Positions 42,121 through 51,002 of a DNA stretch of 64,000 bases are shown piece after piece (position 1 is the first letter of the stretch; every line of letters begins with the position of its first letter). The notes under the pieces were generated by a model. That model was not told the DNA's origin. It saw nothing but the letters and a program-made list of their open reading frames with translations, and ran no database searches. The position numbers were made by a program, and so were the translations under genes. This DNA comes from Caulobacter sp. (GTDB taxonomy: Bacteria; Pseudomonadota; Alphaproteobacteria; Caulobacterales; Caulobacteraceae): assembly GCA_019636175.1 (NCBI GenBank), contig JAHBYC010000011.1:18584-82583 (forward strand), written 5' to 3'.

Positions 42121-42187
42121 ACTTCCATTACATCCGGGGACGCCTCGCGCGATCGCCGTTTTCACGCCTTCGGAACAGGAGCCGCCG

Positions 42188-42466
42188 CTGTCGCCTGCAG
42201 CCCTTTCGTCGCGCCCCGTAACGCTTGCGGATCCGGCCTGGTTCGTCACCATTCCCCCTCGTCGAGCCGATGGCTCTCCTGAGCCTGACTATGGTCGCGT
42301 CTTCTTCGAGCCGGCCGTCGGCGGCGGACTTGTCTACGCCTTTGATCGGGCGGGACGTCGCTTCTGCCGACGCGTCGCGCCGCCGGCGCCACGCCAGGGA
42401 TGGCTGCATCACCAGGGTCGCGCCTTCCTGATCGCCGGGCCGATTGAGGCCGCCGCGCCATGCTGA
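42188..42466 (+). CDS. Small hypothetical protein with apparent CTG start
   Basis: A stop-free frame from 42104 to 42463 has no ATG, GTG or TTG. It contains CTG at 42188, exactly six bases after a perfect AGGAG. From there it gives 92 residues: SPAALSSRPVTLADPAWFVTI, then RADGSPEPDYGRVFFEPAVG and GGLVYAFDRAGRRFCRRV, a protein-like sequence with hydrophobic strands. It overlaps the next gene by seven bases and follows the repressor-controlled promoter. Function unknown. If CTG is not used, it is a gene that lost its start. Confidence 0.5.
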   Translation: MSPAALSSRPVTLADPAWFVTIPPRRADGSPEPDYGRVFFEPAVGGGLVYAFDRAGRRFCRRVAPPAPRQGWLHHQGRAFLIAGPIEAAAPC

Positions 42467-42738
42467 TCCTGCCGGACCATGTCGCGCGCTATTGGCGGTG
42501 CGGCGGAGAGATGTTCGCCCTCGGGGGACGCCTGCCCCTATCCGGCGCCGCTGGTGGATCGTCAGGATGCCGGGTGGTGGCCCGCGCCGAACTGGAGGCC
42601 TTGAGAGCCTGGCATCGCAGCCAGCTCCTGCGAACCACGGACGCGGCGCGACATTACCACCGCCTTTGTCTTCGAGACGCTGACGACACCCTGGGTGCGG
42701 TAAAAAGTGTAATTGATAGTCATTCGCGATCAGGCTAA
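42460..42738 (+). CDS. Hypothetical protein of the repressor region
   Basis: A 92-residue protein not recognised: MLILPDHVARYWRCGGEMFAL, then a helix ARAELEALRAWHRSQLLRTTDAARHYHRL and a polar end. Its start overlaps the end of the preceding frame, consistent with coupling. The 3' end holds a Fur-box-like sequence belonging to the next gene, ten bases before that gene starts. It is probably the last gene of the repressor-controlled unit. Confidence 0.5.
   Translation: MLILPDHVARYWRCGGEMFALGGRLPLSGAAGGSSGCRVVARAELEALRAWHRSQLLRTTDAARHYHRLCLRDADDTLGAVKSVIDSHSRSG
42711..42731. promoter_or_regulatory. Fur-box-like site before the PKHD hydroxylase
   Basis: AATTGATAGTCATTCGCGAT, a partly symmetric AT-rich site with TGATAGTCATT resembling Fur boxes. 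PiuC-type genes are usually iron-regulated. Not strong on its own. Confidence 0.4.
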
Positions 42739-42747
42739 GAGCCCGGC

Positions 42748-43428
42748 ATGCTGCTGCAGATCGAGTCCCTGCTGAACGCTGAACAGGTCGCCCGCTTTCA
42801 GGCCGCCCTCGCCGCCGCGCCCTGGGCGGACGGAAAGATCACCGCCGGCTATCAGTCGGCCCTCGCCAAACATAATCAGCAGCTGCCGCAGACCTGTGAG
42901 ACAGCGCGGACATTGGGTGGAGAAATCGAACAGGCCCTCGCCGCCAACCTCCTGTTCCAGTCGGCCGCCCTGCCGGCGCGGATATTCCCGCCGCTGTTCA
43001 ATCGTTACAGCGGCGGCCACAGCTTCGGCCTGCATGTCGACAACGCCCTCCGGCCCCTTCCGGGCGGTGGACGATTAAGGACGGATCTGTCGGCAACCCT
43101 CTTCCTCAGTGATCCAGAAGACTACGACGGCGGCGAGTTGCTGATCGAGGACGTCTATGGCCTGCAGTCAGTCAAGCTGCCGCCGGGGTCGATGATCCTT
43201 TATCCCGCGACCAGCCTTCATCAGGTGACCCCGGTGACCCGAGGCGCCCGCACGGCCAGCTTCTTCTGGATCCAGAGCCATGTCCGCGACGACTCGGCCA
43301 GATCGATCCTGTTTGACATGGACATGGCGCTGCAGCGCTTGCGCGGAGACGTCGGCGACGATCACGCCAGCCTGATCAGCCTGACCGGCGCCTACCACAA
43401 CCTGTTGAGACGTTGGGCCGAAACCTGA
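42748..43428 (+). CDS. Fe(II)-dependent PKHD-type hydroxylase (PiuC/YbiX)
   Basis: A 226-residue 2-oxoglutarate oxygenase. The family opening [20 protein letters not shown] and the central [18 protein letters not shown] are those of PiuC/YbiX. Metal ligands are His and Asp of GLHVDNA and the later His of TSLHQVTPV; the 2OG Arg follows in [13 protein letters not shown]. Members are Fur-regulated and linked to iron-siderophore uptake; their substrate is not established. It is chromosomal, directly after the repressor region. A Fur-box-like site lies just upstream. Confidence 0.88.
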   Translation: MLLQIESLLNAEQVARFQAALAAAPWADGKITAGYQSALAKHNQQLPQTCETARTLGGEIEQALAANLLFQSAALPARIFPPLFNRYSGGHSFGLHVDNALRPLPGGGRLRTDLSATLFLSDPEDYDGGELLIEDVYGLQSVKLPPGSMILYPATSLHQVTPVTRGARTASFFWIQSHVRDDSARSILFDMDMALQRLRGDVGDDHASLISLTGAYHNLLRRWAET

Positions 43429-43563
43429 CTGTCCAACCCGCGCTCCAGCCTTCGGGCTCGGCGTCGCCAGCGCATTCTGATTGCGGCAAGGCGCTCAGGT
43501 CAAAGCGCGCGGCCGCCAGAACACGGAGCCGCGCGGTCTGATTCCATCATATCGCGCCCTGCT

Positions 43564-43758
43564 TTAGTGGGGCTTCACCTTTCCGGTTTCCTTGCGGGCC
43601 TTCTCCAGATCCTCGCCTTCAGCGCCGTCCAGCGCCGCTTCCGCCTCAGCCGCCTTCTTCTCGACGGGGCCGTGTTCGGCAAACTCGTGCTGTGCTTCCT
43701 GGTAGCGTTTGGCCGAGCGGTAGTCGCCTTCGCCCTGGATGTCGGTCTTGTCGGTCAT
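43564..43758 (-). CDS. Small charged hypothetical protein
   Basis: A 64-residue hydrophilic protein: MTDKTDIQGEGDYRSAKRYQEAQHEFAE, then KKAAEAEAALDGAEGEDLEKARKETGK. It is a small highly charged helical protein of the kind that is widespread in Alphaproteobacteria and induced by stress, but without a known role. It has AGGAGG before the start and faces the hydroxylase gene, separated by 135 bases with only a weak stem. Confidence 0.68.
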   Translation of the reverse strand: MTDKTDIQGEGDYRSAKRYQEAQHEFAEHGPVEKKAAEAEAALDGAEGEDLEKARKETGKVKPH

Positions 43759-43845
43759 CTCTGCACCTCCTGTTCAGGATGACAGGGAAACACCGGGGCG
43801 CGGCGACCGGTTCCAGCCCACTCCGCCTGGCGCTGACAGATGGCG

Positions 43846-45507
43846 CTACCGCGCCGAGGCGGACTTTTCCCGTACAGGGCCGAACTCCGACCCGGCCTTC
43901 CAGCCGGGCCAGGCGCTGGAATTGGCCAGGGCCTTGCCGGCCTCGAACACCAGTTCCACATCCTTGGCTGCCCCGCGCAGGTCCCAGGAGCCGCTCCAGG
44001 TATCGCAGGTGCTGTGGTAGCAGTTGGCGGTATAGTCGCTGACCCATTTGTCGCCGGCCTCACGGCCGCCAACGACCAGATCGGCCCCGCCGCCCAGCGC
44101 CATCATCAGCACCACCGGCACGCCGCGCTTGGCCAGAGAGAAATGATCGGCGCGATAGAACAGGCCGCGCTCGGGCTTCGCATCGGGGGTGATGGTCCTC
44201 CCCTGCGCCGTCGCCGCGGTCGCCAGGCCGTCCTCCAGTTCATTCTGTCCGGCGCCGACCAGGACGACATCCCGCGACGGCCCCGCCGTCTGCAGCACAT
44301 CGATGGTGTAGGAGCCCGCCATGGTCTCAAGCGGCACAGTCGGATGCTGGGCGAAATATTCCGACCCCAACAGACCGCGCTCCTCTCCGGTCCAGGCCGC
44401 GAAGACCACCGTCCGCTCCGGCGGAGGTCCGGCCTTGAAGGCCCGGGCGATTTCGAACAGGCCGGCCACGCCGATGGCGTCGTCCACGGCCCCCGGCCGC
44501 ATCCGGCGGCCGCTGGCGTCCGGCGTGTCGGCCATGCCGTAGGCGTCCCAATGCGCCGAATAGGCCACCGACTCCATGGGACGCTTGGCGCCCGGAATCT
44601 TGCCCAGCACATTCTGGCTGTCGACGCTGGCATGCTCGACCTTCAGATCGGCGCTGAAGCTCAGCCCTTTCATCTCCACCGGATGGAAGTCGGCGGTCCG
44701 CGCCTGAACCTTCAGGGCCTCAAGATCTAGACCCGCCTGTTTGAACAGGTCCACGGCCACGTCCCGCGCGATCCAGCCCTGGAAGGGCAACCTTCCGGCT
44801 CCGCCATCCTCCCTGGCCACATCGAAGTTCTCGCCTCGCGGCGCCGCGACGGTAGACCAGCCATAGCCGGCCCCCGCCGTCTCATGCACGATCAAGGCCC
44901 CCGCCGCCCCACGCCTGGCCGCCTCTTCATATTTGTAGGTCCAGCGCCCGTAATAGGTCATGGCCCGTGAGCCGAACACGCCGGCCACCGCCTCGCCAGG
45001 CTCCGCCTCGAAGTCCGGATCGTTGACCAGGAAGACGACGATCTTGCCCTTCACATCGACGTCCTTGAAGTCGTCCCAGCCGCGCTCGGGCGCCGTCACG
45101 CCGAACCCGACGAACACCATCGGCGCGTCCTTCACCGTGATCTCATCGGTCGGCCGAACAGTGCTGACATAGATGTCCTTCAGCTGCTCCAGGGCGCGAG
45201 GTGCGCCGTTCACCGAAACAGACAAGGTGGAGCCGGCTGTGATCTGGGTGCGCACCAGCGGCACCTTCTGGGTCCAGCCGCCGTTCTCGCCGGCGGGCTC
45301 CAGCCCCGCCAGCTTGAACTGGCCGATGATGTAGTCGACGACTTTCTGCTCTGTCTCCGAGCCCGGCGCCCGCCCCTGAAACTCTTCGGAACTCAGGTCT
45401 CGTGTCGCCTGGGATAGCCGCGCCATGTCGATCGGTCCGGCGGCGAGGGCCAGGGCGGGAGCCGCCGCCATCACAAATGACAGGGCGAGGACGGGAGGAA
45501 GACGCAT
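43846..45507 (-). CDS. M28-family zinc metallopeptidase, exported
   Basis: A 553-residue secreted peptidase. Signal peptide RLPPVLALSFVMAAAPALALA; then the N-terminal SSEEFQGRAPGSETEQKVVDYI typical of this branch, a PA domain (DVKGKIVVFLVNDPDF, AARRGAAGALIVHE), and the M28 catalytic domain with SAHWDAYG, PGAVDDAIGVAGLFEIARAF, WTGEERGLLGSEYFA, and YHSTCDTW: the His/Asp/Glu zinc ligands and catalytic Glu are all present. It probably acts as an aminopeptidase in the periplasm. The ATG at 45507 starts the signal peptide. Confidence 0.92.
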   Translation of the reverse strand: MRLPPVLALSFVMAAAPALALAAGPIDMARLSQATRDLSSEEFQGRAPGSETEQKVVDYIIGQFKLAGLEPAGENGGWTQKVPLVRTQITAGSTLSVSVNGAPRALEQLKDIYVSTVRPTDEITVKDAPMVFVGFGVTAPERGWDDFKDVDVKGKIVVFLVNDPDFEAEPGEAVAGVFGSRAMTYYGRWTYKYEEAARRGAAGALIVHETAGAGYGWSTVAAPRGENFDVAREDGGAGRLPFQGWIARDVAVDLFKQAGLDLEALKVQARTADFHPVEMKGLSFSADLKVEHASVDSQNVLGKIPGAKRPMESVAYSAHWDAYGMADTPDASGRRMRPGAVDDAIGVAGLFEIARAFKAGPPPERTVVFAAWTGEERGLLGSEYFAQHPTVPLETMAGSYTIDVLQTAGPSRDVVLVGAGQNELEDGLATAATAQGRTITPDAKPERGLFYRADHFSLAKRGVPVVLMMALGGGADLVVGGREAGDKWVSDYTANCYHSTCDTWSGSWDLRGAAKDVELVFEAGKALANSSAWPGWKAGSEFGPVREKSASAR

Positions 45508-45611
45508 GACAGGACCTTTCTTCAGCACCGCCAGCCTAGACCCCTGGTCCCGCCAGGCCAACCGCCGGGCCGGCCTTTGGCCGTCGCCGGCTTCGGCGTA
45601 TGATCCGCCCC

Positions 45612-46091
45612 ATGAGTGTCGCCTTCACCAAGGAGGGGGATCTGGAGGCCACGGCCGCCGATCTTCCCGATCGTCCCATCTCACCCCACGCCAACCTGGT
45701 CACGGCCCGGGGTCTGGCCCAGATCGAGGCGGCGCTGGTCGCCGCCAAGGCCGCCTACTCGGCCGCCCAGCAAGGCGATGTCCAGGCCGATCGCACCGCC
45801 ATGGCCCGCGCCACCCGCGACCTGCGCTACTTCAACGCCCGCCGCGCCAGCGCCAAGCTGATGGACCCGCCGACCGGCTGCGAGACGGTGCAGTTCGGCA
45901 GTATTGTCACCTTCGACCGCGAGGATGGCCGCCGCCAGAGCTTCCGGATCGTTGGCGAGGATGAGGCCGATCCGGCTAGGGGCTCGATTTCCTATGTCTC
46001 ACCCATCGCCCGCGCCCTGATGGGCAAGTCCGAGGGCGACACCGCCCTGGTCGCGGGAGCCGAGCTTGAGGTCATCAGCATCGGTCTCTGA
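45612..46091 (+). CDS. GreA/GreB-family elongation factor-like protein
   Basis: A 159-residue protein. The C-terminal half (ETVQFGSIVTFDREDGRRQSFRIVGEDEADPARGSISYVSPIARALMGKSEGD) is the FKBP-like GreA domain, including the SPIARALMGKxxGD signature. The N-terminal part (ANLVTARGLAQIEAALVAAKAAY) corresponds to the Gre coiled coil. These proteins bind in the secondary channel of RNA polymerase. It is shorter than classic GreA; ATG 45600 is a possible alternative start. It converges on the thiolase gene. Confidence 0.85.
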   Translation: MSVAFTKEGDLEATAADLPDRPISPHANLVTARGLAQIEAALVAAKAAYSAAQQGDVQADRTAMARATRDLRYFNARRASAKLMDPPTGCETVQFGSIVTFDREDGRRQSFRIVGEDEADPARGSISYVSPIARALMGKSEGDTALVAGAELEVISIGL

Positions 46092-46093
46092 CG

Positions 46094-46122
46094 AAAAAGG
46101 GCTCCGCGTCGCCGCGGAGCCC
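46094..46122 (-). terminator. Rho-independent terminator of the thiolase gene
   Basis: Ten-base perfect arms GGGCTCCGCG / CGCGGAGCCC, loop TCGC, followed on the minus strand by TTTTT (46094-46098). It lies between the converging GreA-like and thiolase genes. Confidence 0.85.
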
Positions 46123-46148
46123 CGTCTCGTCCCGTCGGTCGACGGCGC

Positions 46149-47396
46149 CTAGCTTTCGACGCGCTCGACGATAATCGCCGGGGCCATGCCGCCGGCGGCG
46201 CACATGGTGACCAGGCCGCGCTTGAGACCGCGGCGTTCCAGTTCATCGACCATGGTGCCGATCAGGATGGCGCCGGTCGCGCCGATCGGATGGCCCAGGG
46301 CCATGGCCCCGCCGTTCACATTAACCTTCGAGCGGTCGAGCTTCAGGTCGCGGATAAACTTTTCGGCGACCACGGCGAAGGCCTCGTTGATTTCCCACAG
46401 ATCGATATCGTCGACGGTCAGGCCGGCCTTCTCCAGCACCTTCTTCGCCGCCGGAACCGGCGCGTTGAGCATCAGGGTCGGGCTGTCGCCCATGTTGGCC
46501 GTGGCGATCACCTTGGCGCGGGCCTTGAGGCCGTGCTTCTTGGCGTATTCCGGCGAGGCCAGCAGCAGGGCCGCCGAACCGTCGACGACGCCCGAGCTGT
46601 TGCCGGCGTGGTGCATGAACTGGATGTCGAGGTCCGGATAGACGGCCGTGATCAGCTTGCGGAAGGTGGTGCCGTCCTCGTCCAGCGGAACGTCAGCCAT
46701 GGCCGCGAACGACGGTTTCAGGCCGGCCAGGCCTTCGGCGGTGGTCTCGGGACGCGGGAATTCTTCCTTGTCCAGGGCCAGAGTGCCGTCAGCGTGATAG
46801 ACCGGCACCAGGCTCTTGTCGAAGTGACCGCCGGCGATGGCGGCGGCGGCCCGCTTCTGGCTTTCGAGCGCCAGGGCGTCGACGTCCTCACGGGTGATGC
46901 CTTCCAGCGTCGCGATGGCGTCAGCGCAGACGCCCTGGTGCGACTGGGGATGCATCTCGCGCAGATGCTTGTTGCCCCGGTCCATCAGCATCGGCGCGCC
47001 GTCCGACGGCGCCCGCCGACCAGCCATCGACATCATCTCGGTGCCGCCGGCGATAACCAAGTCTTCCATGCCGGCCATGATCGAATGGGCCGCCAGATTC
47101 ACCGCCGTGATCCCCGAACCGCAGAACCGGTCGAGGGTCATGGCCGAAGACTTGATGTTGTAGCCGGCCGCAAGGGCCGACATCCGGCCCAGGTCTCCGC
47201 CCTGCATGCCGACCTGGCTGCTGGTGCCCCAGAAGATGTCGTCGACATCGGCGGTGTTGATGTTGTTGCGCTCGGCCAGGGCCTTCAGGACGGTGGCGCC
47301 CAGTTCCTGCGGGTGAATTTCGGCGAGGGCGCCTTTGCCGATCTTGCCGATACCCCGGGGGGTGCGGACGGCGTCGATAATCAGGGCTTCGGGCAT
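46149..47396 (-). CDS. Acetyl-CoA C-acyltransferase (thiolase, FadA-like)
   Basis: A 415-residue thiolase. The acyl-enzyme Cys is in LDRFCGSGITAVN, the oxyanion pair in DLWEINEAFAVV and ALGHPIGATGAI, and the second active-site Cys in VTMCAAGGMAP. It opens EALIIDAVRTPRGIGK, as in the FadA/acetyl-CoA acetyltransferase branch. It catalyses the last step of fatty acid beta-oxidation or the condensation of acetyl-CoA. It is divergent from the S33 hydrolase and has its own terminator. The dual substrate range cannot be settled by sequence. Confidence 0.93.
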   Translation of the reverse strand: MPEALIIDAVRTPRGIGKIGKGALAEIHPQELGATVLKALAERNNINTADVDDIFWGTSSQVGMQGGDLGRMSALAAGYNIKSSAMTLDRFCGSGITAVNLAAHSIMAGMEDLVIAGGTEMMSMAGRRAPSDGAPMLMDRGNKHLREMHPQSHQGVCADAIATLEGITREDVDALALESQKRAAAAIAGGHFDKSLVPVYHADGTLALDKEEFPRPETTAEGLAGLKPSFAAMADVPLDEDGTTFRKLITAVYPDLDIQFMHHAGNSSGVVDGSAALLLASPEYAKKHGLKARAKVIATANMGDSPTLMLNAPVPAAKKVLEKAGLTVDDIDLWEINEAFAVVAEKFIRDLKLDRSKVNVNGGAMALGHPIGATGAILIGTMVDELERRGLKRGLVTMCAAGGMAPAIIVERVES

Positions 47397-47569
47397 GGTG
47401 TGTCTCCTGGGCGAAGCTGTTGGTCTTTTTCGCGCGCCACCTAAGCGCCCTCACGCAACGGCATTCAAGCGGTTGTTTGACGCACGCGGAAAGCCGAACC
47501 TGTCGTCGAATTCACCTGCGAACCGGCGCTGTTGAGCCTAGCTTGAGACCGAAATCGGGGAAATTGCAC

Positions 47570-48997
47570 ATGATCCGCCATCTGCTCGCCGGGGTTCTGG
47601 CCGCCTCGGCCATCGGCCTGGCCGCGCCCGCCTTCGCCGCCAAACCGGAGTATCTGCCCTCGCCGTGCCTGGGCGATCTGGGCGCCGACGCGGCGCGGGT
47701 CTCTTGCGGCATTCTGGTCGTCGACGAATCCAGGGGAACCGCCAGCAAGCGCCGCGTCGCCATCCCGGTGGTGATCCTCAAGGCCTCCGCCCCACGTCCC
47801 GGACAGCCGCCTGTCTTCTACCTTCAGGGCGGACCGGGCGGCGCCGCGGCCGAGAGGGCGACCCGCCTGCTGCGCTCTCCCCTGGCGCGCGACATGATCG
47901 CGGTCGATCAGGACTGGGTCTTCTTCGACGAGCGGGGTTCGGGCCTGGCCTCGCCGCTGCTCGACTGCGGCAATGTCGCCATGAACGATGCCGGCCCCTT
48001 GAGCCCCGGCGCCGCCGACGCCCTGAAGGCTTGCGCCGCCCGCCATGCCGCCGCTGGCGTCGACCTGTCCCGCTACAACGAGCGCGAAGTGGCGCTGGAC
48101 GTCCAGGATCTGCGCCAACTTCTCGGCTACAAGGAGATCGACCTGTTCGGCGCCTCCTACGGCACCAGCGCGGCCATGGCCATCCTGCGCCACGCCCCTC
48201 AGGGCGTCCGCGCGGTCGGACTGGACTCGCCCTGGCCGCCGGAAGCCCGCTGGGCGCAGGGCGGACCTCAGATGGTCTCAGGCGCGGTCAGGCTGGTGAT
48301 CGCCAAATGCCAGGCCGACGCCGTCTGCAACGCCCGCTATCCCACCCTGGCGGCCGATGCCGAAGCTCTCGCTGTTCGCTTCCTCGCGGGACCGCAGCAG
48401 GGCCAGCGTCGCCTCTACACCGCCGATGATCTGGGCGGCTTTCTGATGGATGCGGCCTATGACGATGCCGGCGCCCGCCGCCTGCCGCTGGACCTGGAGG
48501 CGATGTTCAAGGGCGACTATTCGGCCCTGGAAGCCCACCGCGCCGAACGCAGTCCCTATTACGAAGGCCAGCACCTGACGCACGTCTGCAAGGAAGAGTT
48601 TCCCTTTGAAGACGAGGCCAAGGTGGCGGAAGTTGGCGACGATCGCATCGCCGCCCTCCTCGTCCCGTCGATGACCCGCTACTTCGACGTCTGCCGGGCC
48701 TGGCCGGTCGGCAAGCCCTGGCCCTCGGACGGGATCGCCATGTCCAGCGATGTCCCGACCCTGTTCCTCGCCGCCGAGATCGATCCGGGCTGTCCGCCGG
48801 AACTGGCCAGGGCTGCTGTCGACCGCTTTTCCCGGGGCCAGCTCTTCATCGCCCCGAATGTCACCCACGGGGTCAGCTTCGGCAGTCCGTGCGCCCGGGG
48901 CATGGTCCGCGATTTCTTCCGCGATCCGACAGCGCCGGTGAATGGAAAGTGCCTGGCGGGCGAGACCCCGACGTTCGAATTCGACTACGGCGACTGA
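47570..48997 (+). CDS. Exported alpha/beta hydrolase (S33 / TAP-like)
   Basis: A 475-residue secreted hydrolase. Signal peptide LLAGVLAASAIGLAAPAFA. The oxyanion strand is VFYLQGGPGGAA, followed by FDERGSGLASPLLDC, and the nucleophile elbow is GASYGTSAAMAI. The C-terminal domain has LFLAAEIDPGCPPELA and APNVTHGVSF (catalytic Asp and His), with cysteines typical of the TAP-like group of the prolyl aminopeptidase family. It likely releases N-terminal residues from peptides in the periplasm. ATG 47570 begins the signal peptide. Confidence 0.88.
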   Translation: MIRHLLAGVLAASAIGLAAPAFAAKPEYLPSPCLGDLGADAARVSCGILVVDESRGTASKRRVAIPVVILKASAPRPGQPPVFYLQGGPGGAAAERATRLLRSPLARDMIAVDQDWVFFDERGSGLASPLLDCGNVAMNDAGPLSPGAADALKACAARHAAAGVDLSRYNEREVALDVQDLRQLLGYKEIDLFGASYGTSAAMAILRHAPQGVRAVGLDSPWPPEARWAQGGPQMVSGAVRLVIAKCQADAVCNARYPTLAADAEALAVRFLAGPQQGQRRLYTADDLGGFLMDAAYDDAGARRLPLDLEAMFKGDYSALEAHRAERSPYYEGQHLTHVCKEEFPFEDEAKVAEVGDDRIAALLVPSMTRYFDVCRAWPVGKPWPSDGIAMSSDVPTLFLAAEIDPGCPPELARAAVDRFSRGQLFIAPNVTHGVSFGSPCARGMVRDFFRDPTAPVNGKCLAGETPTFEFDYGD

Positions 48998-49089
48998 ACA
49001 GGGTCGGTCGCCTCCTGGGACAAGGACCATTGGCGTCGCCAACTCAAACGGTCTAATGCTCACGACGAGCAAATCCGGACACGGAGCGG

Positions 49090-50364
49090 ATGGACGACGC
49101 CGGCCAGACATTGCGGGGCAGGATGCTGGCCATGGGACGGGCGGCGCGCGAGGGCGCTCGCGCCCTGCGACTGGCGACGCCCGCGCAACGAACGCAGGCA
49201 ATCGCCGCCATGGCCCGGGCCATCCGAGACAACGCCGCCGCCATCCAGACCGCCAACGACCGTGACCTGACCGCCGCCAGGGCGGCCGGGGTGTCCGGTC
49301 CGATGCTGGACCGCCTGATGCTCGACGAGGCCCGCATCGAGGACCTGGCCAGGGCCCTCGAAACCGTCGCCGCCATTCCGGACCCTGTCGGCGCAGAGAT
49401 TGCCCGCTGGACGCAGCCCAACGGCCTCGACATCGCCCGTGTCCGAACGCCCATCGGCGTCGTGGCCATGATCTACGAGAGCCGGCCCAACGTCACCGCC
49501 GACGCCGCCGCCCTTTGCGTGCGGGCGGGAAACGCCGTGATCCTTCGCGGCGGATCGGAGTGCATCACCAGCAACCTGGCCATCCATGCCTGCGTCGCCG
49601 AGGGGCTGAAGGCCGCCGGCCTGCCCGAGAGCGCCGTCCAGATCGTCCGCACCACCGACCGCGACGCTGTCGGCGAGCTATTGACCGGCCTCGACCGCCA
49701 GATCGACCTGATCATTCCGCGCGGAGGCAAGGGTCTGGTCGCCCGCGTCCAGGCGGAAGCCCGCGCGCCGGTGCTGGGCCACCTCGAAGGTCTCAACCAC
49801 GTATTCGTTCACGCCGCCGCCGATGTCGCCAAGGCGCGCGACATTGTGGTCAACGCTAAGCTTCGCCGGGTCAGCGTCTGCGGCGCCGCCGAGACCCTGT
49901 TGATCGACAGGGCGGCCGCCCAACGCCTGTTGCCGCCGATCGCCGACGCCCTGATCCGCGAGCGGTGCGAGATGCGGGGCGACGCCGCCGCCCGGGCCAT
50001 CGAGCCGACGATGAAGGCGGCGACGGCCGCCGACTGGACCACCGAGTACCTGGCTCCGACCATCGCCGTAGCCATCGTCGACGGGGTCGAGGGCGCGGCC
50101 CGCCACATCGCCGCCTACGGCTCGGGCCATACTGACGCCATCGTCACCGAGGACGCCGCGGCGGCCGAGCAATTCATCGCAGAGGTCGACAGCGCCATCG
50201 TGCTGGTCAACGCCTCGACACAGTTTGCCGACGGGGGAGAGTTCGGCTTCGGAGCCGAGATCGGCATCGCCACGGACCGGCTGCACGCCCGGGGACCGGT
50301 CGGCGCGGAACAACTGACGACCTTCAAGTATGTGGTTCGCGGGACCGGCCAGACTCGTCCCTGA
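49090..50364 (+). CDS. proA: Glutamate-5-semialdehyde dehydrogenase
   Basis: A 424-residue enzyme reducing gamma-glutamyl phosphate to glutamate semialdehyde in proline synthesis. It has the ALDH fold with [35 protein letters not shown] and the catalytic Cys in [13 protein letters not shown]. Its C-terminus ([20 protein letters not shown]) is the usual family ending. It is followed at once by nadD, whose start may overlap; no proB is next to it. The order proA-nadD-rsfS-rlmH is common in Alphaproteobacteria. Confidence 0.95.
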   Translation: MDDAGQTLRGRMLAMGRAAREGARALRLATPAQRTQAIAAMARAIRDNAAAIQTANDRDLTAARAAGVSGPMLDRLMLDEARIEDLARALETVAAIPDPVGAEIARWTQPNGLDIARVRTPIGVVAMIYESRPNVTADAAALCVRAGNAVILRGGSECITSNLAIHACVAEGLKAAGLPESAVQIVRTTDRDAVGELLTGLDRQIDLIIPRGGKGLVARVQAEARAPVLGHLEGLNHVFVHAAADVAKARDIVVNAKLRRVSVCGAAETLLIDRAAAQRLLPPIADALIRERCEMRGDAAARAIEPTMKAATAADWTTEYLAPTIAVAIVDGVEGAARHIAAYGSGHTDAIVTEDAAAAEQFIAEVDSAIVLVNASTQFADGGEFGFGAEIGIATDRLHARGPVGAEQLTTFKYVVRGTGQTRP

Positions 50365-50986
50365 GGCCGGCCGCCCGGCCGCCCTGCGGACGGGTTTCGT
50401 CCTCAGGCCCGGAATGCGCGTGGGCCTCTACGGCGGCTCGTTCAATCCGGTTCATGAGGGCCATCTGCATGTTGCCCGAACCGCCAGGGCCCGCCTCGGC
50501 CTGGACCGGGTGATCTGGCTGGTCTCGCCGCAGAATCCCCTGAAGAGCAGCCGCGAGACGGCGCCGTTGAAACAGCGCATTGCCGAGGTTCAGAAGGCGG
50601 TCGGGACCGCCGACATGATTGTCAGCGACATCGAGACCCGGCTGGGCTCGCAATACACCATCGACACCCTGCGCCTGCTGAAGGCGCGCTATCCCGGCGT
50701 CCACTTCGTCTGGATCATGGGCGCGGACAGCCTCAAGGACGTCCACCGCTGGCGTGGCTGGACACAGTTGATGCGGGAGGTTCCGGTCGCCGTCGTCTCG
50801 CGGCCGTGGGCGTCCCTGAAGGCCAGACTCTCGCCCGCCGCCCGTCGCTTCGCCGCCTACCGCCATCCGGCGCGCGAGGCGCCGCTGCTTCCGACGATGG
50901 CCGCCCCGGCCTGGGTCTATCTGCGAGGTCCGTTCAACTTCGCCTCATCGACAGCCATGCGGGAACGGCTGCGCGGCGCGCGATAG
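50330..50986 (+). CDS. nadD: Nicotinate-nucleotide adenylyltransferase
   Basis: A protein of 218 residues converting nicotinate mononucleotide to deamido-NAD. The nucleotidyl-transferase signature is [19 protein letters not shown], then [12 protein letters not shown], the central [16 protein letters not shown] and a final SSTAMRERL. An ATG at 50414 (GMRVGLYGG) is an alternative start, but the FVLRPG sequence before it fits the longer N-terminus common in this group. The 5' end overlaps proA. Confidence 0.92.
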   Translation: MWFAGPARLVPEAGRPAALRTGFVLRPGMRVGLYGGSFNPVHEGHLHVARTARARLGLDRVIWLVSPQNPLKSSRETAPLKQRIAEVQKAVGTADMIVSDIETRLGSQYTIDTLRLLKARYPGVHFVWIMGADSLKDVHRWRGWTQLMREVPVAVVSRPWASLKARLSPAARRFAAYRHPAREAPLLPTMAAPAWVYLRGPFNFASSTAMRERLRGAR

Positions 50987-51002
50987 ACCGTGGCGCCGGC
51001 TG

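Noticed and set aside
43429-43563. Small RNA or terminator after the PKHD hydroxylase
   Set aside because: There is only an eight-base GC stem (43506-43535) with a 14-base loop and no T run; too weak to call.
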